Source of the DNA: Bacteroidaceae bacterium
Lineage (GTDB): Bacteria; Bacteroidota; Bacteroidia; Bacteroidales; Bacteroidaceae
DNA length: 40,278 bases
Direction of reading: 5' to 3'
Assembly (NCBI GenBank): GCA_017633615.1
Contig: JAGBPB010000083.1
Location: 1-40,278 of the forward strand
In this document: positions 1-8,068 of the stretch, one piece after another
Numbering within the stretch: the stretch's first letter is position 1
Layout of the letters: each line of letters opens with the position of its first letter
Notes under the pieces: model-generated
Database searches by the model: none
What the model saw: the letters and a program-made list of their open reading frames with translations, nothing else
What the model was told of the DNA's origin: nothing
Position numbers and translations under genes: made by a program

Positions 1-1
1 T

Positions 2-133
2 ATGGGTAAGAAGTTCGAGGAGGGCAAGATGACCTTCGAGGAGGCTTACGAGTACGGCAAGAAGGTTGACGAGCCCAAGCAGACCAGCGGCAAGCAGGAG
101 CTGTACGAGGCTATCGTTGCCATGTACGCTTAA
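2..133 (+). CDS. xylA: Xylose isomerase, C-terminal end (partial)
   Basis: Only the last 43 codons are in the window; the frame is open to the left edge and ends in TAA at 131-133. The final residues contain EPKQTSGKQELYEAIVAMYA, which I recognise as the C-terminal end of Bacteroides/Prevotella-type xylose isomerases. These cytoplasmic, metal-dependent enzymes interconvert D-xylose and D-xylulose, the entry step of pentose use. The ATG at position 2 is an internal methionine and not the start, because the family is about 435-440 residues long. No xylB or xylose transporter is visible on this side. The gene ends just before a strong terminator. Identification rests on a short but distinctive tail. 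Confidence 0.88.
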   Translation: MGKKFEEGKMTFEEAYEYGKKVDEPKQTSGKQELYEAIVAMYA

Positions 134-147
134 TCTTAGCTTTAAGC

Positions 148-184
148 AAAAAAATAGGCTCGGAATTTCCGAGCCTATTTTTTT
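148..184. terminator. Bidirectional intrinsic terminator between xylA and the esterase gene
   Basis: A perfect 18-bp inverted repeat (148-165 and 167-184) has a GC-rich core, GGCTCGGAA pairing with TTCCGAGCC, flanked by seven A on the left and seven T on the right. It therefore reads as a rho-independent terminator in both directions. It lies 14 bp after the xylA stop and 13 bp from the esterase stop on the other strand. Confidence 0.93.
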
Positions 185-197
185 GTCTGCTATTGTG

Positions 198-1370
198 TTA
201 CTTAAAGAGGTACTGGGCGAACTCGTGGAGGGATTTGCGCCAGACTTGCCATTCGTGGTCGCCGGGGTAGGAGTTGAATTTTACTTTTACGCCGGAATCC
301 TGCATTTTCTTGACTATGTTGCGGGTGTGGTCAATGCGTGGATCCTGCTCGCCGCAACTCAAAAAGAATACGTCAAACTGCTTGTTGAAGTTCTTGGTGT
401 CAGAAAGGATGCCGGGGCACTCTGCCTCCAGGTCAAAGTTTGATGCGCCCTGTATGCCGCCGAACATGCCTGTGGAGAATACACCTACGTTAGCAAAAAC
501 CTCCGGATCACGCAGACCTATATAGAATGATTGACCGCCACCCATGGAGAGGCCGCACATGGCGCGATACTTGCGGTCTTTCTTGACGCGGTATGTCTTT
601 TCAATGAAAGGGATAACGTTGTCTATAAGTTCACTGCGGAAAGTCTGCATTCCCTGCCAGCTGTAGCCGCCGCCCATGCCTCCGCTGCGTGACTGTACGT
701 TGCTGTTTGCGCTGACTACAATCATGGGAACGGCCTTGCCTGCAGCAATCAGATTGTCCATTATCTGTGCAGTGCGGCCCTGTTCCATCCAACCGCGATG
801 GTCCTCTCCACCTCCGTGCTGTATGTAAACTACGGGATATGAGTCCTTGCTCTCATTATATCCGGCAGGGGTATATACCATGACGGGACGCCAGGCATTC
901 TCTACGTTTGAGAAATAATAAACGGTGCGTATCTCACCGTGCGGCACATCCTGTACCTCAAATACGTCCATACCAGGCTCCTTTATTTCAATGGCGCTTG
1001 TCCAGCGGCTGCAGCCGTAGAAAGGCTGGCTGGCAGGATCTGAAACTGATACATTGTCAATGAACAGGTTGTAATAATGGAAACCGGGTACTTGCGGATT
1101 TGTGGTCACGGTCCATACACCACCATCACCTTTGGTCATATCATACTTGGTACCGCCCAGGTCAATCTGAACTGTCTGGGCCTGTGGAGCCTGAACGCGG
1201 AACATCACGCTGTTATCGGCCAATACGCGGGGATATGAGTTGCGGTTTATATTGGTTGCAGGTGAATATGAACCCTCAGGGAATGTTTCACGACGGAAAC
1301 CGCCTTGAGGCTGTGCAAGAGCAGTCAGAGATAGCGTTGCTGTAAATAGAAATGCAGTGAGTCTTTTCAT
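198..1370 (-). CDS. Secreted esterase, feruloyl/acetyl-xylan esterase-like (PF00756)
   Basis: A 390-residue secreted alpha/beta-hydrolase. Residues 1-20 form a signal peptide ending in ALAQ. Residues about 40-140 look like the N-terminal beta-sandwich (CBM48/E-set-like) that precedes the esterase domain in this family. The rest is an esterase D/PF00756 domain. Visible catalytic residues are Ser275 in GLSMGG, probably Asp343 in GEQDPR, and His372 in GDHEW. Relatives of this architecture remove feruloyl or acetyl groups from xylan side chains; the exact substrate cannot be read here. It is the last gene of a three-gene minus-strand operon (MscS, SDR, esterase), 24 bp after the SDR stop. It is paralogous to the esterase at 15436-16557, with matching architecture and spacing of the triad. 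Confidence 0.87.
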   Translation of the reverse strand: MKRLTAFLFTATLSLTALAQPQGGFRRETFPEGSYSPATNINRNSYPRVLADNSVMFRVQAPQAQTVQIDLGGTKYDMTKGDGGVWTVTTNPQVPGFHYYNLFIDNVSVSDPASQPFYGCSRWTSAIEIKEPGMDVFEVQDVPHGEIRTVYYFSNVENAWRPVMVYTPAGYNESKDSYPVVYIQHGGGEDHRGWMEQGRTAQIMDNLIAAGKAVPMIVVSANSNVQSRSGGMGGGYSWQGMQTFRSELIDNVIPFIEKTYRVKKDRKYRAMCGLSMGGGQSFYIGLRDPEVFANVGVFSTGMFGGIQGASNFDLEAECPGILSDTKNFNKQFDVFFLSCGEQDPRIDHTRNIVKKMQDSGVKVKFNSYPGDHEWQVWRKSLHEFAQYLFK

Positions 1371-1394
1371 ATTTTTTTGAATTAGGTTAGTAGT

Positions 1395-2189
1395 TTACAG
1401 ATTATAGTATGAGGCTAGTATGCGGTCATACCATTTTGCAGGCAGGATAGTCTTGAGCAGAACGGAGGCCTTTTGCACCGGTGTAGCTACGATGTATCGG
1501 TTGGCGGGATGCTTTTGGCCTACAATGCGGCAGATGCGGCGGGCCAGACGGTCAGGCTGAAGTCCGGAGCGCTCATCACTCTCAATACCCTCCATTGACT
1601 TGGCAAAACCGGGGTAGGTGTTAAGAGTTTCAGGGCTTATGTTCTTGCTTCTTTGTGCGGTGAATCGGGTGAAAAAGTCTCCCGGGTTGATTACGGTAAC
1701 ATGGATACCAAACTGACGCACCTCAAGGCGCAGCGCCTCACAATATCCCTCAATGGCAAACTTGCTGGCTGAGTACATTCCCTGGTAGGGCAGACCCATA
1801 AGACCGCCTATGGAACTGACACATATGATATGCCCGTGGCGCTGCTGTCTCATGATTGGGACAACGCGGTTCAGGAAGCGTACCATTCCCATGAAGTTTA
1901 CATCCATCTGCATCCGGGAATCCTCAATAGGAGTGGTTTCAAGCGGACCTGCCACACCCATTCCTGCATTGTTTATGAAGACGTCTATACGGCCTTCATT
2001 GTCCATTACCTGCCTGACAGCGCTTTCTACGGATTCATCATCACGGACATCGGCTTTGAGGTAGGTTACACCCGGTATGCGGTCAGATTCCTTGCGGTAT
2101 GTGCCGTACACCTTGTGGCCGCAGGCGTTAAGGCGTTCAGCCATAGCCCTGCCTAAACCTGATGTTATGCCTGTGATAAGAATTACCAT
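1395..2189 (-). CDS. Short-chain dehydrogenase/reductase (SDR) family oxidoreductase
   Basis: A classical SDR of 264 residues with a Rossmann fold. Visible motifs are the dinucleotide-binding TGITSGLG (6-13), NNAG (73-76), a Ser at about 125-126 in CVSS, and the catalytic pair Tyr139/Lys143 in YSASK. The C-terminal extension (about 215-264) suggests a membrane-associated or lipid-type SDR, but no clear transmembrane helix is present. It is a cytoplasmic NAD(P)-dependent oxidoreductase of unknown substrate. Its start follows the MscS stop with a 1-nt gap, so the two are probably translationally coupled. The substrate cannot be inferred from context. Confidence 0.88.
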   Translation of the reverse strand: MVILITGITSGLGRAMAERLNACGHKVYGTYRKESDRIPGVTYLKADVRDDESVESAVRQVMDNEGRIDVFINNAGMGVAGPLETTPIEDSRMQMDVNFMGMVRFLNRVVPIMRQQRHGHIICVSSIGGLMGLPYQGMYSASKFAIEGYCEALRLEVRQFGIHVTVINPGDFFTRFTAQRSKNISPETLNTYPGFAKSMEGIESDERSGLQPDRLARRICRIVGQKHPANRYIVATPVQKASVLLKTILPAKWYDRILASYYNL

Positions 2190-2190
2190 A

Positions 2191-3111
2191 TCAGTTCTTT
2201 ATTGTCACGTTCAGTTGCGGATATGCAAAATAGATGCCGTTTTCAGGCAGCATTTCGTAGATTTTCTTGTTTAGGTCAAACTTGACAGACCAGTAATCTT
2301 CCGGTTTCAACCATGAACGGGTTACGAATGTGATATTGCTGTCGTTCATTGAAAACAGGGCCACGAACGGATCCTGTGCTCCGGGAGTGGCGGAATCCAG
2401 AATACGCGGTTCTTCTCTTATGATGCGGTTGAGCAGTTCAATGCATTTGCCGGCATCGGTGCCGTATTCCACATGTACCTCCAGGTCAAGGCGGCGCAGA
2501 GGCATGGCTGTATAGTTGTCTATATTTCCGTTGGAGAGTGCTCCGTTGGGAATAACTACAAGGCGGTTATCGGTTGTAAGAACCTTGGTGTTTACTATTG
2601 ATACGGACTGCACCGTACCGCTGTAACCCTGAGCATTGATGAAATCACCTACTTTGAAGGGCTTGAATACCAGAATCATTATTCCACCTGCAAAATTAGA
2701 TACTGTACCGCTCAGGGCCATACCTATGGCCATGCCTCCGGCTGCAAGAAGGGCGGCGAGGGAGGTGGTGTTTATTCCCAGCGTACTGATGGATATTACA
2801 ATAAGAAGTACAGTGAGGGTAATAGATACAAGTGATGTAATGAAGGTGGCCAGAGTCATCTCAGTGCCGCGTTTTATGAAAACTCGTTGCAAAGCTTTCT
2901 TGATGCGGCCTATGATCCATGCGCCTACAACGTAGATTATCAGGGCGGCAAGCAGCTTCAAACTGAATTCTATAAAGGTCTGTCCAAGCTCCTGCAGGAA
3001 TCCACTGGGGTCAGACTTGGCTTTTTCAAGCATGGTGTCCGCTACGTTCTTTAATGAGTCATTTACACTGATGATTGTTTCAGGATCAATAGTTGTTTGC
3101 AGAAATGTCAT
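2191..3111 (-). CDS. mscS: Small-conductance mechanosensitive ion channel, MscS family
   Basis: An inner-membrane MscS-type channel of 306 residues from the chosen start. After an amphipathic N-terminus there are transmembrane helices at about 45-70 and 85-120. The pore helix TM3 is rich in Gly and Ala (GGMAIGMALSGTVSNFAGG), followed by the hallmark FKPFKVGDFI entry to the beta domain and a C-terminal alpha/beta vestibule. MscS channels open under membrane tension to release solutes during hypo-osmotic shock. The frame stays open to 3174, but the ATG at 3111 is preferred. The extra 21 residues would cover the intergenic promoter region, and a -7-like TACTTTTA lies at 3132-3139, about 20 nt upstream. 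First gene of the MscS-SDR-esterase operon, divergent from the TPR regulator. Confidence 0.9.
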   Translation of the reverse strand: MTFLQTTIDPETIISVNDSLKNVADTMLEKAKSDPSGFLQELGQTFIEFSLKLLAALIIYVVGAWIIGRIKKALQRVFIKRGTEMTLATFITSLVSITLTVLLIVISISTLGINTTSLAALLAAGGMAIGMALSGTVSNFAGGIMILVFKPFKVGDFINAQGYSGTVQSVSIVNTKVLTTDNRLVVIPNGALSNGNIDNYTAMPLRRLDLEVHVEYGTDAGKCIELLNRIIREEPRILDSATPGAQDPFVALFSMNDSNITFVTRSWLKPEDYWSVKFDLNKKIYEMLPENGIYFAYPQLNVTIKN

Positions 3112-3162
3112 ATTTATCGGGTTTAATGACGTAAAAGTAGGAATTATTCCCCAAAAAAACGT

Positions 3163-3170
3163 TACTTTTG
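3163..3170 (+). promoter_or_regulatory. -7 box TACTTTTG almost on the start codon of the TPR regulator
   Basis: This matches the Bacteroidota -7 consensus TAnnTTTG. Only seven bases separate it from the ATG at 3178, so a start point at the usual distance would leave a leader of 0-3 nt. No clear -33 TTTG was found. Confidence 0.5.
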
Positions 3171-3177
3171 GCACTAT

Positions 3178-4734
3178 ATGAAAAGGTTAACTTTAATAAT
3201 GTGCATGGTTCTAACTCTTTGTTCCTGTGCCGGGAGCAGCAAGAGGGAACTGAAACGTGCAGAACAGGCTATGAGCAGCAGCGCCGTTGAAGCCGGGCGC
3301 ATTCTGGACAGTATCAATCCGGCTTCTTTACATGGCCGTCAGGCTGCACTCTACGGACTTCTGCGCACACGTACGGATTATATTACAGGAAGGAATATTG
3401 AATCTGATTCACTGGCTCTGATTGCCACCGGATATTGGGGTAGTCGCCATAAAGGACGTTACAATGCTATGAGCTGGATGACGCTGGGATGTGCCTATTC
3501 ATCGATGGATAAGGACGCTGAAGCGATCTATGCTCTCCTTAAAGCCAAGGAACTGTTCAAGGATACTCTTTCATATGATTATGCTGATGTGAACAGCCTG
3601 TTGGGCCGGCATCTGCTGCATCGTGGATTGTATGATGAGGCAGCAAAGGCATTCTCTGAAAGCCGCATAATTTATCATAATCTTGGGGATTGCCATCAGG
3701 AGTCATTTGCCGAATATAATCTGGGCCGGGTTTATCTGGAAAAGAAGGATTACAGGGCTGCGGAGGAGATAATCAGACGTATGTTGACGGATTCATGTCT
3801 TGATGAGGCAAGCCGCAACTCATGCAATCTCTTTCTGGCACATATCCTGAACGGCATGTACGGTAAAGAGGCCGGACGTGAAGAGCTGGATCATGTTAAT
3901 GCGTATCTTGCAGGATGCCGTAGCAGTGAGGATCTGGCTGCCGGATATGCCATGAAGGGCATTGCCCTGTATTATCTGCATGAGAATGATTCAGCTTTCA
4001 TTTATCTGGAGAAAGCACACAGGTTGTCTGATGACCTTTCAACAAAGATCTTTGCGGTTAAAGGACTGGAGTGGGTGGCCACCCAGATGAGACAGTATCA
4101 GGCGGCGTGGAATGCCGAGATATTGAACAAACAGTATCAGGATGAACTTGATGCTCTTTCAAATGAGTCAGAGATTACCCGGATGCGTTTGCAGTACAAT
4201 GATGAGATTCAGGAACATAAGTTCAAATCAAGGATATCACGCCTTATCCTATACGGCATATTGCTGATTATTGTGCTGATTGCCCTGGTTGTGATAATCA
4301 ATATCCAGCGTGACCGCAGGCGTGAGGCATACTATATCAAAAAGTATGATGACCTTATCCAAAAGCAGATAGAGGAGAAATCCAACTCTGACGGTAACCG
4401 TCTGATGGAGGCGTGTGAGGCATTCCGTACCGGTATTGCATTCAATCTGGTGAATGACGTGGCTATGCAGCGCCGTTCATTCAAGCAGGAGGAGCGTGAC
4501 GTGGTGGTCCATGATATCAACCTCTATTTTGCCTCTCCGATAGCAGCGTTGCGTGCTGAGGCAGGTAAGTTGGGGCAGCAGGAGATAAACCTGATATTCT
4601 GCACGTTACTGGGATTTGACCAGGATCTTACTGCTGATATCATGTGTACATCCCGCTCCAATCTCAGGAGCATAAAATCGCGTCTGAAATCCAAGATATC
4701 AGCAGATACATTCTCCCTTTATTTCAAGGAATAA
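3178..4734 (+). CDS. Membrane-anchored TPR protein with C-terminal helix-turn-helix, putative transcriptional regulator
   Basis: A 518-residue protein. Residues 1-17 are a lipoprotein-type signal (LTLCSC, lipidated Cys17). Residues about 30-330 are helical TPR-like repeats. One strong transmembrane helix spans about 355-376, followed by a basic stretch (QRDRRR) and a coiled segment. The C-terminal region (about 465-505) looks like a LuxR-type helix-turn-helix. This matches a Bacteroidetes family of TPR sensors with a periplasmic TPR domain and cytoplasmic DNA-binding domain; that topology is inference, supported by the positive-inside rule. Divergent from the MscS operon, which is an obvious but unproven target. 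The start is fixed by the signal peptide. It converges with the PF06695 gene with only 5 bp between stops. Confidence 0.78.
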   Translation: MKRLTLIMCMVLTLCSCAGSSKRELKRAEQAMSSSAVEAGRILDSINPASLHGRQAALYGLLRTRTDYITGRNIESDSLALIATGYWGSRHKGRYNAMSWMTLGCAYSSMDKDAEAIYALLKAKELFKDTLSYDYADVNSLLGRHLLHRGLYDEAAKAFSESRIIYHNLGDCHQESFAEYNLGRVYLEKKDYRAAEEIIRRMLTDSCLDEASRNSCNLFLAHILNGMYGKEAGREELDHVNAYLAGCRSSEDLAAGYAMKGIALYYLHENDSAFIYLEKAHRLSDDLSTKIFAVKGLEWVATQMRQYQAAWNAEILNKQYQDELDALSNESEITRMRLQYNDEIQEHKFKSRISRLILYGILLIIVLIALVVIINIQRDRRREAYYIKKYDDLIQKQIEEKSNSDGNRLMEACEAFRTGIAFNLVNDVAMQRRSFKQEERDVVVHDINLYFASPIAALRAEAGKLGQQEINLIFCTLLGFDQDLTADIMCTSRSNLRSIKSRLKSKISADTFSLYFKE

Positions 4735-4739
4735 GCAGT

Positions 4740-5213
4740 TCAGTTAAATACGGAGATGGCTCCGAATACCCCTAAGCTTGCTGCAAGCATGATGGCTGCG
4801 GCGAGCAGGAGGCCGAGCAGAATATAGATGACGCTTTTCTTGAAGTCCAGGTCAAGCAGGCTTGCTGCCAGTGTGCCGGTCCAGGCACCGGTACCAGGGA
4901 TGGGGATTCCTACAAAAAGCAACAGAGCCATATAGAGACCCATACCGGCCTTTGATTCCAGTTTACGTCCGCCTTTCTCACCTTTTTCAAGGCACCAGCG
5001 GCAGAAACCGCCTATGAGTTTCTTGTCCTTGCCCCATTCCAGAATCCTGCGCGCAAAAAGAAAGATGAACGGCACCGGGAGCATGTTGCCAAGCAACGCT
5101 ACTATGATTGATGGTACGATAGGCAATTCAAAGCCCACAGCATAAGGTATGGCGCCGCGCAGTTCAATAAGCGGAACCATGGAGATAAGAAAAACGATCA
5201 GGTATTTTTTCAT
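4740..5213 (-). CDS. Small multidrug-export-like integral membrane protein (PF06695/COG2426)
   Basis: A 157-residue hydrophobic protein with about four transmembrane helices. It carries the family hallmarks of an N-terminal PLIELRGAIP motif (about 15-24) and a central Gly/Pro-rich GIPIPGTGAWTGTLAA (about 102-117). PF06695 proteins are annotated as putative small multidrug exporters, but their real function is not established. The start codon overlaps the stop of the upstream TPR gene by 4 nt (5210-5213), so it is the last gene of a glnS-TPR-PF06695 operon. Confidence 0.85.
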   Translation of the reverse strand: MKKYLIVFLISMVPLIELRGAIPYAVGFELPIVPSIIVALLGNMLPVPFIFLFARRILEWGKDKKLIGGFCRWCLEKGEKGGRKLESKAGMGLYMALLLFVGIPIPGTGAWTGTLAASLLDLDFKKSVIYILLGLLLAAAIMLAASLGVFGAISVFN

Positions 5214-6292
5214 ATATCGGGAAGTATCTGTTTTGAAAGTTCCTGCAGGTCCTGGTCTCCAGGGTCAATGGCCAATCCTTCATAAAGGTAGGTTCTGGCC
5301 TGGGCAGGATTGCCGTTCTTATAATAGCAGTTGGCCATAACGTAATAAAGCTCGGTGTAAAGTTCCTGCGGTACGTCAGGGTCAAGCATAAGTTTCTCAA
5401 GGGAGCCGGTCAGGTATGACAGGGCGTCATCATAATTGTTCAGTTCATACTGGCATCGGCCGCAGTAGTAGAGCAGGGTGTATGAACCGGGGTCATCGTT
5501 TAGAAGAGTGCTGTATATCTTGAATGCTTCATCCCACTGTTCCATGTTGAACAGGCATCCGGCCTTCATCATGTGTGCCGATGAGTTGTCGGGCTCAATG
5601 GCATCAATGAATTCAAAGCACTCCTTTGCCTTGGGATAGTCATTCTTTTCATAATAGATGCGGCCCAACTGTTCCCAGTAGTAGGTGTCATATGCAAACT
5701 CATCAAGCAGATGATTGTACCATTCAATAGCGCTGTCAGTCTGGCCGGTATCGAAGTAGAGATCAGCCTGCAGTTCAATGAAATTACGGGAATCAGGTGA
5801 AAGCACAAGGGCCATGTCAAGCCACTTCTGACACAGGTCAAAGTAACGGTTGTCCATAAACTTGACGATGATGTCATTAAACATGCCTGGGTCATGGTCA
5901 CTCATTTCAATGGCCTGAGTGAAATATACATCGGCGGTGTCAGGATCATCGGCAGCGATGGCAAGCTCACCTTTGAGGTAAAGAAGTTCCTGATTACCGG
6001 GGTCATCGATGGATTCGGCTATAACGGATGCCTCATCCCTGCGTCCGCGCAGAAGCAGGTTGTTGGCCTTGGCTATCAGTATGTCAGGGTTGGAGGGATG
6101 CAGGTTCAAACCGTACTCCACAACGGAATCTGATTTGTCAAGCTCACCGGAAATGGTGTAATACTCGGCAATATTGGCCAGGTCAAGACTGTCAAAATAG
6201 ACAGAACTGCCTTCAGTCAGCATATTTTCATACAAAGCCAAGAGTTCCGTAAACTCCTGGCTGTCATAGTATGATGCTGAATCGTCTTTCAT
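5210..6292 (-). CDS. Cytoplasmic tetratricopeptide-repeat protein
   Basis: A 360-residue acidic protein with no signal peptide or membrane segment, built almost wholly of TPR-like helical pairs. Repeated patterns of the type W/L-x2-LG-x2-Y and A-x4-Y-x2-A/L run through to the C-terminus. TPRs mediate protein-protein contacts; no enzymatic motif is present, so no specific role is assigned. Its ATG shares one base with the glnS stop (TGATG at 6290-6294) and its own stop overlaps the next gene by 4 nt. It is therefore the middle member of a tightly coupled operon with glutaminyl-tRNA synthetase. Confidence 0.83.
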   Translation of the reverse strand: MKDDSASYYDSQEFTELLALYENMLTEGSSVYFDSLDLANIAEYYTISGELDKSDSVVEYGLNLHPSNPDILIAKANNLLLRGRRDEASVIAESIDDPGNQELLYLKGELAIAADDPDTADVYFTQAIEMSDHDPGMFNDIIVKFMDNRYFDLCQKWLDMALVLSPDSRNFIELQADLYFDTGQTDSAIEWYNHLLDEFAYDTYYWEQLGRIYYEKNDYPKAKECFEFIDAIEPDNSSAHMMKAGCLFNMEQWDEAFKIYSTLLNDDPGSYTLLYYCGRCQYELNNYDDALSYLTGSLEKLMLDPDVPQELYTELYYVMANCYYKNGNPAQARTYLYEGLAIDPGDQDLQELSKQILPDI

Positions 6293-8034
6293 CAGGCTTT
6301 ATCCTTGACTTTGCTCCAGGTATCCTTGAGTGATACTGTGCGGTTGAAAATGAGGTGCTCCGGTGTGGAATCCTTATCGGTGCAGAAATAGCCTATGCGC
6401 TGGAACTGGAAGTGATCCATGGGTTTGGTGTCGGCCAGGAACTGTTCGACATAGCAGTTCTCGCGTATCTCAAGAGAATCGGGGTTCTTCATCTGCTTGA
6501 GAGCGTCGATAACATCCATGCCCTCCTCACGCAGGCGGGCCAGTTCGTCACGCGGGTTCTCAACTTTCCACAGACGGTCGTACAGACGGACCTCAGCCTT
6601 AACGGCGTGGGCTGCACTTACCCAGTGGATGGTACCCTTGCACTTGCGGTTGCAGTCGGACTCTCCGGTCTTGGTGTTAGGTATATACTCGCAGTAAACC
6701 TCCTCAATTGTGCCGTCAGCGGCCTTCTTGCAGCCTGTGCAGAGCACTATGTATGAGCTCTTGAGGCGAACCTCACGACCCTGTGACAGGCGGAAATACT
6801 TGGCCGGAGCATCCTCCATGAAGTCCTCGCGCTCAATCCAGAGTTCGCGGCTGAAGGTGATCTTATGACTGCCTGCCTCGGGATCCTCGGGGTTGTTGAT
6901 TGCCTCCAACTCCTCGGTCTTGCCCTCGGGGTAGTTGGTTACGATAAGCTTGACGGGATTGATTACGGCCGATACGCGTGTGGCGCGGCGGTTCAGGTCC
7001 TCGCGGATGGCAGACTCCATAAGAGCCATGTCATTCAGTGCATCAAACTTGGTGTAACCGATGCGGTCCACGAACATGCGGATGGACTCCGGTGTGTAGC
7101 CGCGGCGGCGGTAACCGCAGATGGTCGGCATGCGGGGATCATCCCATCCTGATACCATTCCGTTCTGTACCAATGCCAGCAGGTTGCGCTTGCTCAGAAG
7201 GGTGTAATTCAGGTTGAGTTTGTTGAACTCAGTCTGACGCGGACGGTTGTCATCCAGGTCCTGTCCCTTCTTGAGCCAGTCTATGAACAGGTCATAGAGA
7301 GGACGGTGAGGTACGAACTCCAATGTGCAGAGAGAGTGGGTTACACCCTCAAAGAAATCGCTCTGGCCGTGTGCGAAGTCATACATGGGGTATGCCTTCC
7401 ACTTGGTTCCTGTGCGGTGATGCGGAGTCTTTACTATGCGGTAGATGATGGGATCGCGGAACAGCATGTTGTTGTGAGCCATATCAATTTTGGCACGCAG
7501 CACCATGGAGCCCTCTTCAAGTTCGCCGCTGTTCATCTTGTAGAACAGGTCCAGATTCTCCTGGACGGGGCGGTCACGGTAGGGGCTGTTGATACCGGGC
7601 TGGGTGGGAGTACCCTTCTGTGAGAGGATGGTCTCCTGATCCTGCTCGTCAATATAGGCTTTTCCCTCCTTGATAAGCTCTACGGCAAAATCCCACAGCT
7701 GCTGGAAGTAATCAGATGCATAGAACTCGTTCTCCCAATGGAATCCAAGCCACTGGATATCCTCCTTGATGGCATCTACATATTCTGTATCCTCTTTTGT
7801 GGGGTTGGTGTCATCAAAGCGCAGGTTGCAAATGCCTCCGTGTTTTTCGGCCATACCGAAGTCAAGGCAAATGGCCTTGGCGTGACCGATATGGAGATAT
7901 CCGTTGGGTTCGGGCGGGAAGCGGGTCTGTACTCTGCCTCCGTTCTTGCCTTCTGCAAGATCCTTCTCAACCATCTCCTCAATGAAGTTCAGGCTTTTCT
8001 TCTCGCTGTTTTCAGCTATGGTATTTTCTGCCAT
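6292..8034 (-). CDS. glnS: Glutaminyl-tRNA synthetase
   Basis: A class I aminoacyl-tRNA synthetase of 580 residues. It attaches glutamine to tRNA-Gln in the cytoplasm, using ATP. The HIGH motif is at 48-51 in PPEPNGYLHIGHAK. The KMSKS-equivalent is LLSKRN at about 280-285. The DDTNP and PYRDR motifs of GlnRS are present. Length and C-terminal anticodon-binding beta-barrels fit bacterial GlnRS. The presence of GlnRS means Gln-tRNA need not be made by the GatCAB transamidation route. A -7 box lies 27 nt upstream in the short gap after the lipase gene. First gene of the glnS-TPR-PF06695 operon. Confidence 0.96.
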   Translation of the reverse strand: MAENTIAENSEKKSLNFIEEMVEKDLAEGKNGGRVQTRFPPEPNGYLHIGHAKAICLDFGMAEKHGGICNLRFDDTNPTKEDTEYVDAIKEDIQWLGFHWENEFYASDYFQQLWDFAVELIKEGKAYIDEQDQETILSQKGTPTQPGINSPYRDRPVQENLDLFYKMNSGELEEGSMVLRAKIDMAHNNMLFRDPIIYRIVKTPHHRTGTKWKAYPMYDFAHGQSDFFEGVTHSLCTLEFVPHRPLYDLFIDWLKKGQDLDDNRPRQTEFNKLNLNYTLLSKRNLLALVQNGMVSGWDDPRMPTICGYRRRGYTPESIRMFVDRIGYTKFDALNDMALMESAIREDLNRRATRVSAVINPVKLIVTNYPEGKTEELEAINNPEDPEAGSHKITFSRELWIEREDFMEDAPAKYFRLSQGREVRLKSSYIVLCTGCKKAADGTIEEVYCEYIPNTKTGESDCNRKCKGTIHWVSAAHAVKAEVRLYDRLWKVENPRDELARLREEGMDVIDALKQMKNPDSLEIRENCYVEQFLADTKPMDHFQFQRIGYFCTDKDSTPEHLIFNRTVSLKDTWSKVKDKA

Positions 8035-8060
8035 TATTATATCTTTTTATTAACGGGTTG

Positions 8061-8068
8061 CAAAATTA
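8061..8068 (-). promoter_or_regulatory. glnS promoter -7 box (TAATTTTG on the minus strand)
   Basis: CAAAATTA on the plus strand reads TAATTTTG on the minus strand, matching TAnnTTTG. It sits in the 34-bp gap directly behind the lipase stop codon and 27 nt before the glnS ATG, so glnS probably has its own promoter. Confidence 0.55.

Noticed and set aside
66..443. Plus-strand open frame crossing the xylA tail and terminator.
   Set aside because: It is out of frame with xylA, runs through the terminator and is antisense to the esterase.
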